This document shows, piece after piece, positions 1-9,323 of a stretch of 64,000 bases of DNA. Numbering within the stretch: position 1 is the first letter of the stretch; each line of letters starts with the position of its first letter. Below the pieces are notes generated by a model, which worked only from the letters and a program-made list of their open reading frames with translations, did not search any database and had not been told where the DNA came from. Where the stretch lies: assembly GCA_030603805.1 (NCBI GenBank), contig JAUVXD010000001.1, forward strand, positions 1 through 64,000, in the 5' to 3' direction. This DNA is from Acholeplasmataceae bacterium (GTDB taxonomy: Bacteria > Bacillota_I > Bacilli_A > Acholeplasmatales > Acholeplasmataceae). The position numbers and the translations under genes are program-made.

Positions 1-164
1 ATACTGACAAGAAACATCTATAGTATATGCCTATATTTAAAAAATGAAACCCTTTCTATCACTAGTTATTGTCATAGTTACTTTTAGATTCAATATATAA
101 AAGGAAAATTACTATGTCAATTAATGAAATACCAGTTTTTTTATAGATTGTTTCAATTCTTTTA

Positions 165-173
165 TGCTATAAT
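165..173 (+). promoter_or_regulatory. Extended -10 promoter for the OFA-type carrier
   Basis: TGC followed by a perfect TATAAT lies 35 bases before the ATG at 209. No good -35 is seen at the normal distance, which is usual for extended -10 promoters. The same TGNTATAAT form occurs before tgt and the HAD gene in this window. Confidence 0.55.
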
Positions 174-208
174 AAAAAAGATTTGAAATTCAAACCTTGG
201 AGAACAAT

Positions 209-1378
209 ATGACGAAACAATCACATATCATCTTAATCATCTCAAGTTTAGTGATGATGCTTTTGATGGGTACAGTCTATGCCTATAGTGTTTTTAGACT
301 ACATATAGAAAACCAATATCAAGTGGGGACACTTTTAAGCGGACTTCCTTATATGACCTCACTGTTTTTTTATGCATCTTCGATGATGGTGACCGGTAGA
401 TTCTTAAAATCAAGATATTTAAGAAGATTTGTGTTTTACGGGACGTTATTGATTTCTTTTGGATGGCTTATTTCTTCCATTGCAACATCAATTTGGATGC
501 TTACGTTTTCTTATGGGGTTTTGATTGGTATCGGGGTAGGCATGGTTTATGGTATTCCTATTTTTATGGTCCAAAAGTTATATCCAAAGCGAAGTGGCTT
601 GATGACAGGTATTATTTTGCTTGGATTTGGTATGTCGCCATTGATCACAGCACCTTTAGCGAGTGCTTTGATACATGCAACCAGTTTAAAAACCTCTTTT
701 TTGATTTTTGGACTCGCGTTTCTCGTCATTCAATTACCACTATCCTACGTTTTTATTATGAAAGAGTACCAAGAGTTTAAGAAAGCAGCAGATGAACCTT
801 TTGTTCATGAAAAATTGACACCATTTAAGCGTATATATCTCTTATTCGTGATAGCGACAACGATTGGACTCATGATGATTGGTCTCTCTTATCAAGTGGG
901 CGTCATTTACTATCAATTTGGTCCAAGAGAAGTCACGTTATCTTTATCCTTTTTTGCACTGATGAATGGTGTTGCAAGACCTCTATTTGGCATGCTTATG
1001 GATAAAAAAGGATTTAAATTTTCAGTTGTGATATCCTTATCATTAATTGGATTGGCATCCATCATTGGTTTAATTAATCGAGGGCAATTTTTATATCTTT
1101 ATATTATCTCATTTGGCTTATTTTGGTTTAATTTAGGTGCATGGCTATCAATCGTACCTGCAACAATTAAAGCATTTTATGGCATTAAATATTACGCAAG
1201 AAAATACGGCATCATGTTTACAGCCTATGGGGTTGGATCCATTATTGGAACGCTCATTTCAGGTACCATTATGGATGCTTTAGGATTAACATCCTACATT
1301 TATATCGCCATCTTAATTTTGATTTTAGTTTCATTAGGCATTATGACTCAGATTAAAATGCCAAAAAAATATGCTTAA
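209..1378 (+). CDS. MFS transporter, oxalate/formate antiporter-like (OFA) family
   Basis: A 389-residue polytopic membrane protein with about 12 hydrophobic segments, the usual size of a major facilitator carrier. The opening helix contains GTVYAYSVF, which resembles the G-x-x-YA-W/Y-SVF signature of OFA carriers that exchange small organic acids. The substrate cannot be told from sequence. I place the start at ATG 209 because GGAG at 199-202 gives six-base spacing; an in-frame TTG at 197 overlaps that ribosome binding site. The gene appears monocistronic: it has its own promoter and the next gene has another. Family assignment is fairly safe, the transported compound is not. Confidence 0.8.
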   Translation: MTKQSHIILIISSLVMMLLMGTVYAYSVFRLHIENQYQVGTLLSGLPYMTSLFFYASSMMVTGRFLKSRYLRRFVFYGTLLISFGWLISSIATSIWMLTFSYGVLIGIGVGMVYGIPIFMVQKLYPKRSGLMTGIILLGFGMSPLITAPLASALIHATSLKTSFLIFGLAFLVIQLPLSYVFIMKEYQEFKKAADEPFVHEKLTPFKRIYLLFVIATTIGLMMIGLSYQVGVIYYQFGPREVTLSLSFFALMNGVARPLFGMLMDKKGFKFSVVISLSLIGLASIIGLINRGQFLYLYIISFGLFWFNLGAWLSIVPATIKAFYGIKYYARKYGIMFTAYGVGSIIGTLISGTIMDALGLTSYIYIAILILILVSLGIMTQIKMPKKYA

Positions 1379-1465
1379 AGGCATGCTAAGTCAGATGACT
1401 TTGAAGTTTTAATGAAAAGAATTAATTTTTTTACTATGATGATAACGTTGTCAAAGAATCTATAC

Positions 1466-1494
1466 TTGTGTTTCATGATGGAGTGTGCTATGAT
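1466..1494 (+). promoter_or_regulatory. Promoter for the CPA2 antiporter gene
   Basis: TTGTGT at 1466-1471 and TATGAT at 1489-1494 are 17 bases apart. Transcription would begin near 1501, downstream of an in-frame TTG at 1497, which supports ATG 1530 as the true start of the following gene. Confidence 0.5.
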
Positions 1495-1529
1495 GATTGT
1501 GCGAACAATCGAAAGAAGGCAATCCCTAT

Positions 1530-2864
1530 ATGTTTCCTATTTTAGCTGCTGAATCACCAGCACATTCGTCTTATGAACTTATTTTATTGCTGTCAATAAC
1601 CATTATTTTAGGCCTGTTTGCAGGTCGTTTTTTAGAACGTCGTCGATTGCCGAATTTGACAGCTTATATTGTGATTGGTCTTGTTTTTGGTAGTGTCTTA
1701 GTTTATTTAGGATTTACCAATATCATTGATGCCTTTAATATCATTATCAATATTGGTATAGGGTTTATTGCATTTTCCATTGGTCTTGAACTTAATTTTA
1801 AAAAGATAAAAAATCGCACGAAAGAAGTCGTGATTGTGACTTTATTTCAAGCAGCATTCGCATTCATTTTAACTTTTCTAGCACTTTATATCTTTTTGTT
1901 ACCTCTACATATCGCATTACTGATTGGAGCTTTAGCGATTGCAACTGAACCAGGTCCGATTTTAATGATTACCAAGCGTATGGTCGCAAGAGGTCCACTT
2001 TCTGATACTTTAGTACCGCTTCACGGCGTAGAAGACTCGATTACCATCATGATTTTTGGGATTGCTCTCTCTTATGCAGTATCTGTTGAAAATGGCTCAA
2101 ATTTTGGTTTTATGGAAATTTTAACTGGACCAATTTTTGAAATTATCTTTTCACTCGTCATTGGACTTGCTATAGGATATATTTTAACGAGAATTATTAG
2201 ATATTTAAAATATGAAGACGTTGAAAAGGATGTTGTCATTTTAATTTCAGCGATGGTTGCTGTTTTAGCATCTGTAGCGATTGCGAATGATGGGATTCAT
2301 CTCTTTGGTCATCACGTTCATCTTTCCCCAATCTTATTGCCGATGGCAACTGGTATTTTCTTTTCGAATATGTCCTCTGATCTAGCAAAACATGAAACAG
2401 AGCGAGTGATGGATTTATTTGAAGCACCGATTTTAATTTTATTTTTCACTGTGCTCGGTGCTGAGATTGTGTTACTCCTTGCAGAATCCATTGATACGAT
2501 TAATTTAAGTCTAATTTTATGGGTATCCTTAGCTTATGTGGTGATGCGTTTAATTGGTAAGCTGGGTGGATCATATGTTGGTTCTTGGCTCGCAAAATCA
2601 GATAAAACAGTGAGAAGATATCTTGGATTTTGTTTGCTGCCTCAAGCTCAAGCAGCGATTGGATTAGCATTTTTTGCAAGAGCGAGTTTACACAACCAAT
2701 ATGGAACGATTATTTTGATTGTGATTATGATTTCAACCATCATCAATGGTTTGATTGGACCTTTAGGGGTACGTCATGCCTTACTCAGATGTCATGGTGT
2801 CAATGGTAATGAGTGCAGTCTTGTCTTTTATTCGAAAACAGACCCTGCGGGTCATCAACATTAA
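1530..2864 (+). CDS. Cation:proton antiporter, CPA2 (KefB/NapA-like) family
   Basis: A 444-residue integral membrane protein with 11-13 hydrophobic stretches over its length. FAGRFLERRRLPNLTAYIVIG near the N-terminus and IGIGFIAFSIGLELNF further on resemble the CPA2 sodium or potassium/proton exchangers. No C-terminal nucleotide-binding (TrkA-N) domain follows; the protein ends shortly after the last helix with a polar tail. It probably exchanges monovalent cations for protons and helps pH or salt balance. ATG 1530 is preferred over upstream TTG 1497 because AAGG at 1516-1519 precedes it and the promoter places the transcript start after 1497. A strong terminator follows. Confidence 0.8.
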   Translation: MFPILAAESPAHSSYELILLLSITIILGLFAGRFLERRRLPNLTAYIVIGLVFGSVLVYLGFTNIIDAFNIIINIGIGFIAFSIGLELNFKKIKNRTKEVVIVTLFQAAFAFILTFLALYIFLLPLHIALLIGALAIATEPGPILMITKRMVARGPLSDTLVPLHGVEDSITIMIFGIALSYAVSVENGSNFGFMEILTGPIFEIIFSLVIGLAIGYILTRIIRYLKYEDVEKDVVILISAMVAVLASVAIANDGIHLFGHHVHLSPILLPMATGIFFSNMSSDLAKHETERVMDLFEAPILILFFTVLGAEIVLLLAESIDTINLSLILWVSLAYVVMRLIGKLGGSYVGSWLAKSDKTVRRYLGFCLLPQAQAAIGLAFFARASLHNQYGTIILIVIMISTIINGLIGPLGVRHALLRCHGVNGNECSLVFYSKTDPAGHQH

Positions 2865-2872
2865 AATGATTT

Positions 2873-2900
2873 AAGTGCCTTAACCGAGGCACTTTTTTTT
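2873..2900 (+). terminator. Rho-independent terminator after the antiporter
   Basis: AAGTGCCT and AGGCACTT form an 8-bp stem with a six-base loop, followed by a run of eight T. Confidence 0.9.
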
Positions 2901-2950
2901 ATAACTGAGAGTTCTAGTGATAAAATATGAACAAAGAAAGAGGTATCATG

Positions 2951-3490
2951 ATGAAAGATATAGGTTTACTAGTCATTGATTTTCAAAAAGGTATGACTAA
3001 ATATATGCCTTATGCACTCGATCAAACGATTCATACCATTCAGTCATTAGTGTCACTTTTTCGCACTCAAGGGTTACCTGTGATTTATGTGAGACATACA
3101 GAAGGTGAAGAGGAGTTTAAAGAAGGCACAGATGATTGGCAAGTGGATCCTAGAGTAGGACCGCTACCTGGAGAGTTTATTTTTAATAAAAGTCATAGTT
3201 CATCTTTTAAGGAAACACCACTTAAACCTTATTTGAATGAACATGGCATTCAAAAACTCATTTTGTGTGGGATGCAAACAGAATATTGCATCGATACGAC
3301 AGCCAAAGCGGGTTTTGAGCATGGGTTTGAGATATGGATTGCTGATCAAGGGCACACCACATTTGATAACTCTGTGATTCCAGCAGATAAGATTTATCTA
3401 CACTATAATAAAATTATTTTTAACGATTCGTTTTCCAAAGTTTTAACTTATAAAGAAATAGAAAAAATGATTCTATCACATAATCATTAG
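2951..3490 (+). CDS. Isochorismatase-family cysteine hydrolase
   Basis: About 179 residues in the cysteine hydrolase fold shared by nicotinamidases, isochorismatases and ureidoacrylate hydrolases. The putative triad is visible: Asp in LLVIDFQ near the N-terminus, Lys in FIFNKSHSSSF, and Cys in GMQTEYCIDTTA, the usual cis-peptide/nucleophile region. The substrate is not evident; the family cleaves amides or vinyl ethers of small molecules. AGAGG at 2939-2943 fits ATG 2951 (7 bases) better than in-frame ATGs at 2927 and 2948. It sits alone between a terminator and the promoter of the next gene. Confidence 0.8.
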   Translation: MKDIGLLVIDFQKGMTKYMPYALDQTIHTIQSLVSLFRTQGLPVIYVRHTEGEEEFKEGTDDWQVDPRVGPLPGEFIFNKSHSSSFKETPLKPYLNEHGIQKLILCGMQTEYCIDTTAKAGFEHGFEIWIADQGHTTFDNSVIPADKIYLHYNKIIFNDSFSKVLTYKEIEKMILSHNH

Positions 3491-3555
3491 AACGCGTTTT
3501 CTTTCATTTAGGGATATGTTACAATGTTGGTGAATTCATCCTTTGAGGTATTAAA

Positions 3556-4821
3556 ATGAATCAAAACATTGTTAAAACACTTGTCGATAGACATATTACA
3601 AAAACCATTGGCTGCACAGATATTGGAGTCGTTGGTTTTATTGCGTCGATTGGAGCTTATGTCTTGAGACATAAAAAAATACAATCGATTCATCTTCTGA
3701 TGAGTGATGAACTCTATAAAAATAGTGTCAATGTCGGTGTGCCTGGCATTAAAAAAAGTGGTTTAAACCAAGCGCTCGCTTTAGGAGTTTTACTAAAAAA
3801 TCCTCACAATCAACTGAGTGTTTTTGAATCTGTCACGCAAGATGATATTCATCAAATTGAATCATTACTCAAAGATATTGTTGTGAAAATTGAGCATAAA
3901 AAATTCGATCATACGGTACTATATGAAGAACTCAATATGACATCTACCGAAGGTGATCATGTCAATATTGTGATTAAAGATAATTATGACAACGTCGTCA
4001 GTGTAACCAAAAACGGGGAGAAGATGCTTGAGTTTGAAAAAGATGCGTTGATTCACAAAATGAGTCCATATAAAATCACTTCGTATGATGAAATATGTGA
4101 CTTTGTTGATTCCAAAGATTTTAGTGAACTTGATGATCTTTTTAGGGTTGCAGAACTTCAATACCAAAGTGCAAGAGAGGAACTTAAAAAAGAGGGGAAG
4201 ACCTTTCTTGCAGAAAATTATAACCATAAGGAAAAATCCTGTGCGTATGAACTTTCTAGTTTTCTAAAAGAACATATAGAAATCTCATCAAAAAAACGGA
4301 TGATTGGGGATGTTTTTACAGTCTATGGTGTCGCTGGTAGTGGCAATCTTGGCATTGGAACATTCATTACACCACTTTTGATGAGAGATGCGATGGGTTT
4401 AACAGAAGATCTATCAAAAAAACTTGTTGTCTTATCTTTTCTAACCAGTGTCTATGTGAAACAGGAAATGAATGTTGTGACTGTTTTATGCGGGACAGGG
4501 CATGCAACTGGATGTAGCAGTGCTGTATCCTTTGCTTATGCAAAAAATGCCTCTCGTGAGCAGCTCAAAAAATCTATTAATCTTTATTTATCATCTTCGA
4601 TGGGATTTGTGTGTGATGGGGCTAAACTATCGTGTGCGTATAAGGTTTCATTTGCGGCAATGAATGGACTCATCTCTGCCCAAATGGTCCTTGACCAAGG
4701 TGTGTCCTGTAACGGACTTGGGATTCAAAAAATGGATGTCGATCAAACCATTAGAAATTTAGGTAAGCTTAATAATGAAATTTTAGAATCAGCGAATAAA
4801 GGTATCATTTCACTGATATAA
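3556..4821 (+). CDS. UPF0597 family L-serine ammonia-lyase-like / L-cysteine desulfidase-like protein
   Basis: 421 residues matching the UPF0597 (YhaM/CyuA) family, related to the alpha chain of iron-sulfur serine dehydratase. Cysteines lie in family-typical places: TIGCTDIG near the N-terminus, CGTGHATGCSSA, VCDGAKLSCA and VSCNGLG in the last third, consistent with a [4Fe-4S] cluster. Members of the family degrade L-cysteine to pyruvate, ammonia and sulfide, or deaminate serine; which applies here is unknown. GAGGT eight or so bases before ATG 3556 supports the start, and TGTTACAAT upstream looks like an extended -10. It converges on the GGDEF gene with a shared terminator. Confidence 0.8.
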   Translation: MNQNIVKTLVDRHITKTIGCTDIGVVGFIASIGAYVLRHKKIQSIHLLMSDELYKNSVNVGVPGIKKSGLNQALALGVLLKNPHNQLSVFESVTQDDIHQIESLLKDIVVKIEHKKFDHTVLYEELNMTSTEGDHVNIVIKDNYDNVVSVTKNGEKMLEFEKDALIHKMSPYKITSYDEICDFVDSKDFSELDDLFRVAELQYQSAREELKKEGKTFLAENYNHKEKSCAYELSSFLKEHIEISSKKRMIGDVFTVYGVAGSGNLGIGTFITPLLMRDAMGLTEDLSKKLVVLSFLTSVYVKQEMNVVTVLCGTGHATGCSSAVSFAYAKNASREQLKKSINLYLSSSMGFVCDGAKLSCAYKVSFAAMNGLISAQMVLDQGVSCNGLGIQKMDVDQTIRNLGKLNNEILESANKGIISLI

Positions 4822-4823
4822 AA

Positions 4824-4853
4824 AATATCCTTGAGGACCATCCTCAGGGATAT
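4824..4853. terminator. Bidirectional terminator between the UPF0597 and GGDEF genes
   Basis: AATATCC-TTGAGG and CCTCA-GGGATATT form a long imperfect stem around ACCAT. T-rich sequence lies on both sides, so it can stop both convergent transcripts. Confidence 0.8.
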
Positions 4854-5986
4854 TATTTTTTGGTGTTTTTTTGTTCTGTTTTTTGATTATACATTCTTTG
4901 GTCTAACGTATCAGCAAAATTTTCAAAGTTTTTGTGAACAAAGCGATCATAAATCGCGTATCCAGTACTGATGGTTATTTTTTTATCAATGATTTGAAGG
5001 GTGTTAAAATCGTCAAAAGACTTTCTTAATCGATTGATGATGTCATCTAAATCAGCAGGGTTTTTAATGTTAACAAAAGCTGCAAACTCATCACCACCAA
5101 TGCGCGCCACAAAGTCATCACGTCTAAGTGTGTTTCTCAGAAGCGATGCAAACGCAATCAAAACATCATCACCTTTGGCATGTCCATAGGTGTCGTTAAT
5201 GAGTTTAAAATTATCGATATCAAAGAAAATACCACCAACTAAAGATTCTTGACTATATCTTTTATCGAAACTCATAATGAAATTACTGATTTCTCGCTTA
5301 TTAAAGAGTTCAGTCAATGGATCAATATTGACTAATCTGGATTGAATGAAGATAAAGATAATGAGAAGCGATAATGCAGCCATAGGCCAGATTAAAAGTG
5401 TTCCAAAAACAAGTATTTGAATCAGACTACCCAGGAATGGGAGTAACGGAAACATCAGTAAAGCAAGGATATCTTTTCTAATCAGCAGCTTATGGTGCCT
5501 AATAATCAAATAAATAGAATAGATGAGTAGTGAATAATTAATCATAAAGTTAATTAAGTAGTAGGTGCCTCGTTCATACATGTTATTTTCGTTGATGATA
5601 AAGAAAATGTTTGAAAACATGCTAATAAATGAAACCAAAGTATTGATGATGACTGGGATAACTAAAAGCCAAAGATGTTTTTTAACAAGATATTTATTCT
5701 TAAATATGTGATGTCTAACAAAAAGCACCCACGTAAACGCAATCAATACCCCAAGCGTATATAGAAGAAAAGAAGAGATATTTAGAAGTATTTGTGCATA
5801 TGGGAATGTCATACCATCAAAAAGCACTGAAATCATGTCAACCAAAAGCACACTGATGACTAAATAAATCAGTGTGACATAATAAACGTTATTCATGCTC
5901 TTTAAATCCTGATGTTTTTTTAAACTGATCAGGACCACAACTAAGACTAAAACTGCATAAAGACTAGATTGTAGGGCATAAATCAT
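4853..5986 (-). CDS. Membrane-anchored GGDEF diguanylate cyclase
   Basis: A 377-residue protein. Residues 1-210 hold about seven hydrophobic segments, and residues 215-377 a GGDEF domain with an intact ARIGGDEF active loop at about 297-301. DIDNFKLINDTYGHAKGD, typical of active cyclases, lies before it. RRDD nine residues before the loop matches the RxxD inhibitory I-site. It should make cyclic di-GMP, with the membrane part as sensor; the signal is unknown. I prefer ATG 5986 (AGGAG eight bases upstream) over TTG 6004. No EAL, HD-GYP or PilZ gene is seen in the window. Confidence 0.88.
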   Translation of the reverse strand: MIYALQSSLYAVLVLVVVLISLKKHQDLKSMNNVYYVTLIYLVISVLLVDMISVLFDGMTFPYAQILLNISSFLLYTLGVLIAFTWVLFVRHHIFKNKYLVKKHLWLLVIPVIINTLVSFISMFSNIFFIINENNMYERGTYYLINFMINYSLLIYSIYLIIRHHKLLIRKDILALLMFPLLPFLGSLIQILVFGTLLIWPMAALSLLIIFIFIQSRLVNIDPLTELFNKREISNFIMSFDKRYSQESLVGGIFFDIDNFKLINDTYGHAKGDDVLIAFASLLRNTLRRDDFVARIGGDEFAAFVNIKNPADLDDIINRLRKSFDDFNTLQIIDKKITISTGYAIYDRFVHKNFENFADTLDQRMYNQKTEQKNTKK

Positions 5987-6156
5987 AGAGCGTACTCCTA
6001 TCAAATGGATATCTTTATTATATCATGTCGAAATTCATTCGATGACAATGTTTCATAGATGTAAGATATTCTTAAGTAACAAGGATTACTAGAGGCTCAT
6101 TTTCAGCATTTTTTAATGGTTTTCATGTAGAATAGACATATGAGGGAATAAATGAT

Positions 6157-7104
6157 ATGAACGCACTTAAGCTTAAACAAACATTTGAATCGTCTTTTGA
6201 TGTGGTCGGTATCATCCAAACGAAACGCTATTTAAGTGAAGCCAAAAAGATGGGGAAAACCACACCCGATATTACATATCCAACGATGGTGGTTTTGGGT
6301 ATGGCTTATCCTGCAAGGCACCTTAAACACACAAAAACACATCTTGTGCCTTCTTTTTATACGTTTGGTTCTGATTATCACCAAGTCTTAAAAAATAGAA
6401 TTCAAGAAGTGATGAAAAACCTCCCTTATCGATACGAGATGGGTGTTGATAATCATCCACATCATGAAAGATTAGCAGCTGTTTTAGCAGGTATCGGTTT
6501 TTTTGGTAAAAACCAACTCATCATCAACAAAACGTATGGTTCTTATCTCTTTTTAGGCTTGGTCATGATGGATTTAGAACTGGAAGAAGAAATGATTTTA
6601 GATGTTGGTGATGATTGCGGAACATGCAGAAAATGTATCTCTGCTTGCCCAACACAGGCTCTTTTTGATGGTGGATATGATATGAAAAAGTGTATCAGTC
6701 ATTATAATCAAGAAAAAAGAGTTTTAACCGATCAAGAGATCAGTGCAAACTACGCACTTTTTGGATGTGATATTTGTCAAATGGTCTGTCCCAAAAACAT
6801 TCAAAAAGGGATAAAGGTACATCCTGAGTTTGAGTTATCTGGAAAAGAAATGGTTTCAATTGTGGATTTGTTTTCAATGTCTGAAAAGAACTTTAAAAAA
6901 ACATACGATCATATGTCTTATCTTTGGAAAGGTAAAACCATTTTGATGAGAAATGCATTGATGGTGATGGATCGATATCAAAACGATGAATACATAGACT
7001 TAATCCAGGAAAGTATGAAGAAGTATGAAACACCTTGGTATTTAGATACTGCGACACGGATTTTAAATCGAATGATTGAAAGGAAAAAACATGAGCATCT
7101 ATAA
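6157..7104 (+). CDS. queG: Epoxyqueuosine reductase QueG
   Basis: 315 residues. Two ferredoxin-like motifs, CGTCRKCISACP and CDICQMVCP, supply two [4Fe-4S] clusters, and HERLAAVLAGIGFFGKNQL matches the conserved cobalamin/active-site region, with Asp in VDNHPHHER. It catalyses the last step of queuosine synthesis, epoxyqueuosine to queuosine in tRNA. It is shorter than E. coli and B. subtilis QueG (about 380 residues) and lacks an obvious C-terminal HEAT-like extension. Tgt and QueT lie 16-17 kb away in this window, giving a consistent salvage route; queA is not seen. The end overlaps the GH13 start by 14 bases, so the two are co-transcribed. Confidence 0.9.
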   Translation: MNALKLKQTFESSFDVVGIIQTKRYLSEAKKMGKTTPDITYPTMVVLGMAYPARHLKHTKTHLVPSFYTFGSDYHQVLKNRIQEVMKNLPYRYEMGVDNHPHHERLAAVLAGIGFFGKNQLIINKTYGSYLFLGLVMMDLELEEEMILDVGDDCGTCRKCISACPTQALFDGGYDMKKCISHYNQEKRVLTDQEISANYALFGCDICQMVCPKNIQKGIKVHPEFELSGKEMVSIVDLFSMSEKNFKKTYDHMSYLWKGKTILMRNALMVMDRYQNDEYIDLIQESMKKYETPWYLDTATRILNRMIERKKHEHL

Positions 7105-8575
7105 GAAAAGAGAAATGGATTGGAGAAATGGCGCAATTATTTATCAAATTATTGTCGACCGTTTTGCTCAACCTTTAGATTTAGAAGCTAAAAAAGATTT
7201 ATATCATCCACCTAAAGTATTGAGAGCATGGGATGAATTACCAAAACCAGGCCATTTTAACAAGGATGTCAAATATTGGAGTCATGAACTCGATTTTTGG
7301 GGTGGAGATTTAGCGAGTGTGATGACCAAACTCGATTATTTGAGAAGTTTAGATATTGATGTGTTATATTTAAACCCCATTTTTGAGTCTGTGTCAAATC
7401 ATAAATATGATGCCACAAATTATGAAGAGATTTCAAAAGAGTTTGGCACTCATGAGGATTTAAACAAACTTTCTCATGCACTTCACAAGATGCATAAAAA
7501 ACTCGTCTTAGATGGGGTGTTTAATCATGTTGGAATTGGGTCAGAATTATTTAAAAAAGCAATGAAGAATGAAAGTGAATATCGTGCGTGGTTTGATTTT
7601 AATCCTAAATACTCAAAAGGTGTGAGACTATGGGCGGATGTTGATAGTTTACCTGAACTAAACTTAGAAAATCAGGCTGTCAGAGATTATCTGTATCAAT
7701 CCAAAGATAGTATCATCAGAAGATATATCAAAACAGGGATTGACGGGTGGCGTTTAGATGTGGCTTTCGATTTGGGATTCAAGTACTTAAAAGAGCTCAC
7801 AGATGCTGCACATGAAGAAAAAAATGGTTCATTAATTGTTGGAGAAATATGGAATTATCCAAAAGATTGGCTTAAATCAATTGATGGGGTGATGAATTTC
7901 ACGCTCCGAGAAATTATTTTAAAAAGTGTCAAAGAAGAAATAACACCAGCTCAGGCACAAAAAATGATCACCTTTATGATTGAAGATTCAGGGATTGAAG
8001 GACTACTTAAAAGCTGGAATATTATAGATAATCACGATGTCCCTAGAATTAACTTTTTACTGCCTCAATTTGAAAAACAAAAATTAGCTCAAGTGTTGCA
8101 GTTCACATTACCAGGTTCCCCAAATCTTTATTATGGATCAGAACTTGGAATGAAAGGTGGATTTGAGCCGCTAAATCGTGCACCAATGCAATGGTCACTT
8201 CTCAGTGAGTCAAATCAAGTCTACCAGTGGACAAAATCATTAATTAGACTTCATCAGATGGAACGCGCACTTAAAATTGGGGATTATTTAGGCTTAATCT
8301 CCGAAAAATTGATTGCCTATGAACGGTATACAGATCAAGTTGAAGATACAATCTTGGTTATCATGAATTTAACATCAGAAACAGTTGAGGAAAGTATACT
8401 TATTCCAGACTCTAAGCTGATGAATTATTCTGAGTTTCAAGTCTTGCTTGGTGAGTCCATCAAAGTGAACTTTATCGCTGGCTTGATGACTTTGAAACTA
8501 CCACCTAGTTCGTTTGTGATTTTAAAACCTGTAACGAGACCTAAAGATAGTTATACTTCCTATAAACGAGTATGA
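7091..8575 (+). CDS. Alpha-glucosidase/neopullulanase-like glycoside hydrolase family 13
   Basis: 494 residues with GH13 signatures in order: GAIIYQIIVDRF at the start, VLDGVFNHVG (region I), DGWRLDVAFD (region II, nucleophile Asp), VGEIWNYP (region III, acid/base Glu) and IIDNHDVPR (region IV, Asp). No signal peptide is present, so it is probably cytoplasmic and acts on maltodextrins or related alpha-glucosides. It lacks the N-terminal beta-domain of true neopullulanases. The start at ATG 7091 is set by AAGGA seven bases upstream and overlaps queG. A bidirectional terminator follows. Exact specificity is uncertain. Confidence 0.85.
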   Translation: MSIYKKREMDWRNGAIIYQIIVDRFAQPLDLEAKKDLYHPPKVLRAWDELPKPGHFNKDVKYWSHELDFWGGDLASVMTKLDYLRSLDIDVLYLNPIFESVSNHKYDATNYEEISKEFGTHEDLNKLSHALHKMHKKLVLDGVFNHVGIGSELFKKAMKNESEYRAWFDFNPKYSKGVRLWADVDSLPELNLENQAVRDYLYQSKDSIIRRYIKTGIDGWRLDVAFDLGFKYLKELTDAAHEEKNGSLIVGEIWNYPKDWLKSIDGVMNFTLREIILKSVKEEITPAQAQKMITFMIEDSGIEGLLKSWNIIDNHDVPRINFLLPQFEKQKLAQVLQFTLPGSPNLYYGSELGMKGGFEPLNRAPMQWSLLSESNQVYQWTKSLIRLHQMERALKIGDYLGLISEKLIAYERYTDQVEDTILVIMNLTSETVEESILIPDSKLMNYSEFQVLLGESIKVNFIAGLMTLKLPPSSFVILKPVTRPKDSYTSYKRV

Positions 8576-8576
8576 A

Positions 8577-8605
8577 AAAGGTGAGCCCATCATGGGTTCA
8601 CCTTT
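8577..8605. terminator. Bidirectional terminator between the GH13 and AlkD-like genes
   Basis: AAAGGTGAGCCCAT and its near-perfect complement ATGGGTTCACCTTT form a stem of about 12 bp with A- and T-rich flanks. It overlaps the stop codon of the minus-strand gene at 8590. Confidence 0.85.
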
Positions 8606-9312
8606 GATTTTAAGTTAAGTTTAGCGACTCTTGAAAACTGGGGTTGATCGATGTATCTGGTGAGATAATCTGAGGCACTTTGTATATTACATGAGTTTTT
8701 CGCAACTAATGGCATCACATGTCCGATATGTTTTGCAACATCTAAAGAAAGATCAAGCAATCCAGGCACATGTAATCCTGCCATAACCACCGCGTTATTC
8801 ATCGCATTTTGTATGGTGATAGGTTCATCAAGCAAAGTCTTTTTAATGATGAAAAGAGACTCTTGACATAGATTGAAATCTATCTTTTCAAGAGATTCTA
8901 ATCTGAAATAGGTGGATAAAAGCGTAAAACCTGCATATCTAAGTGGGATTTCTGGACTTTTCATCCATGTTTTGAGCCAAAGATCATAGGATTCACATTT
9001 GAGTAAAAGATTGGCGAGTCCTTGATCGATGATTGAAGATGCATTGGCTTTTCTTGCCCAAGCAGTCGCAAGCACTTCAGTGACATATTTTGAAGGCATG
9101 ATGAATGTGGAAAGCATCATCGCTTCATAAATATTGGTCTCATAAAGTTTAACTGCAAGTTCATAATCTTCGCCAATTTTTGATCCTAAATCTCTTAAAT
9201 CTTTCATGGTTGTACCAAAAGCATTGAATTCAGGATTTCTTTTAAGTATTCTTTTTTTTGCACTCTCATTTGGGTTGTTTTCTAAATAAGATAAGATTTC
9301 AGAAAAAGTCAT
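8590..9312 (-). CDS. DNA alkylation repair protein, AlkC/AlkD HEAT-repeat family
   Basis: 240 residues, mostly alpha-helical, with the look of the HEAT-repeat DNA glycosylase family: KRNPEFNAFGTTMKDLRDLGSKIG in the N-terminal third and ATAWARKAN and SYDLWLKTWMKSPEIPLRYAGFTLL in the middle. AlkD members excise positively charged alkylated purines without base flipping. I could not confirm each active-site residue, so activity is inferred from family. AGGGAGG precedes the ATG. It follows the GDPD gene by 11 bases on the same strand, so they are probably one transcript, though no functional link is obvious. Confidence 0.7.
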   Translation of the reverse strand: MTFSEILSYLENNPNESAKKRILKRNPEFNAFGTTMKDLRDLGSKIGEDYELAVKLYETNIYEAMMLSTFIMPSKYVTEVLATAWARKANASSIIDQGLANLLLKCESYDLWLKTWMKSPEIPLRYAGFTLLSTYFRLESLEKIDFNLCQESLFIIKKTLLDEPITIQNAMNNAVVMAGLHVPGLLDLSLDVAKHIGHVMPLVAKNSCNIQSASDYLTRYIDQPQFSRVAKLNLKSKVNP

Positions 9313-9323
9313 AAGATCCTCCC

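Noticed and set aside
1497-1530. TTG 1497 as start of the antiporter
   Set aside because: The promoter puts the transcript start near 1501, and a ribosome binding site serves ATG 1530.
3919-4227. 102-codon minus-strand frame inside the UPF0597 gene
   Set aside because: Antisense shadow of a recognised gene; no start signal and odd composition rich in Phe, Ile and Lys.
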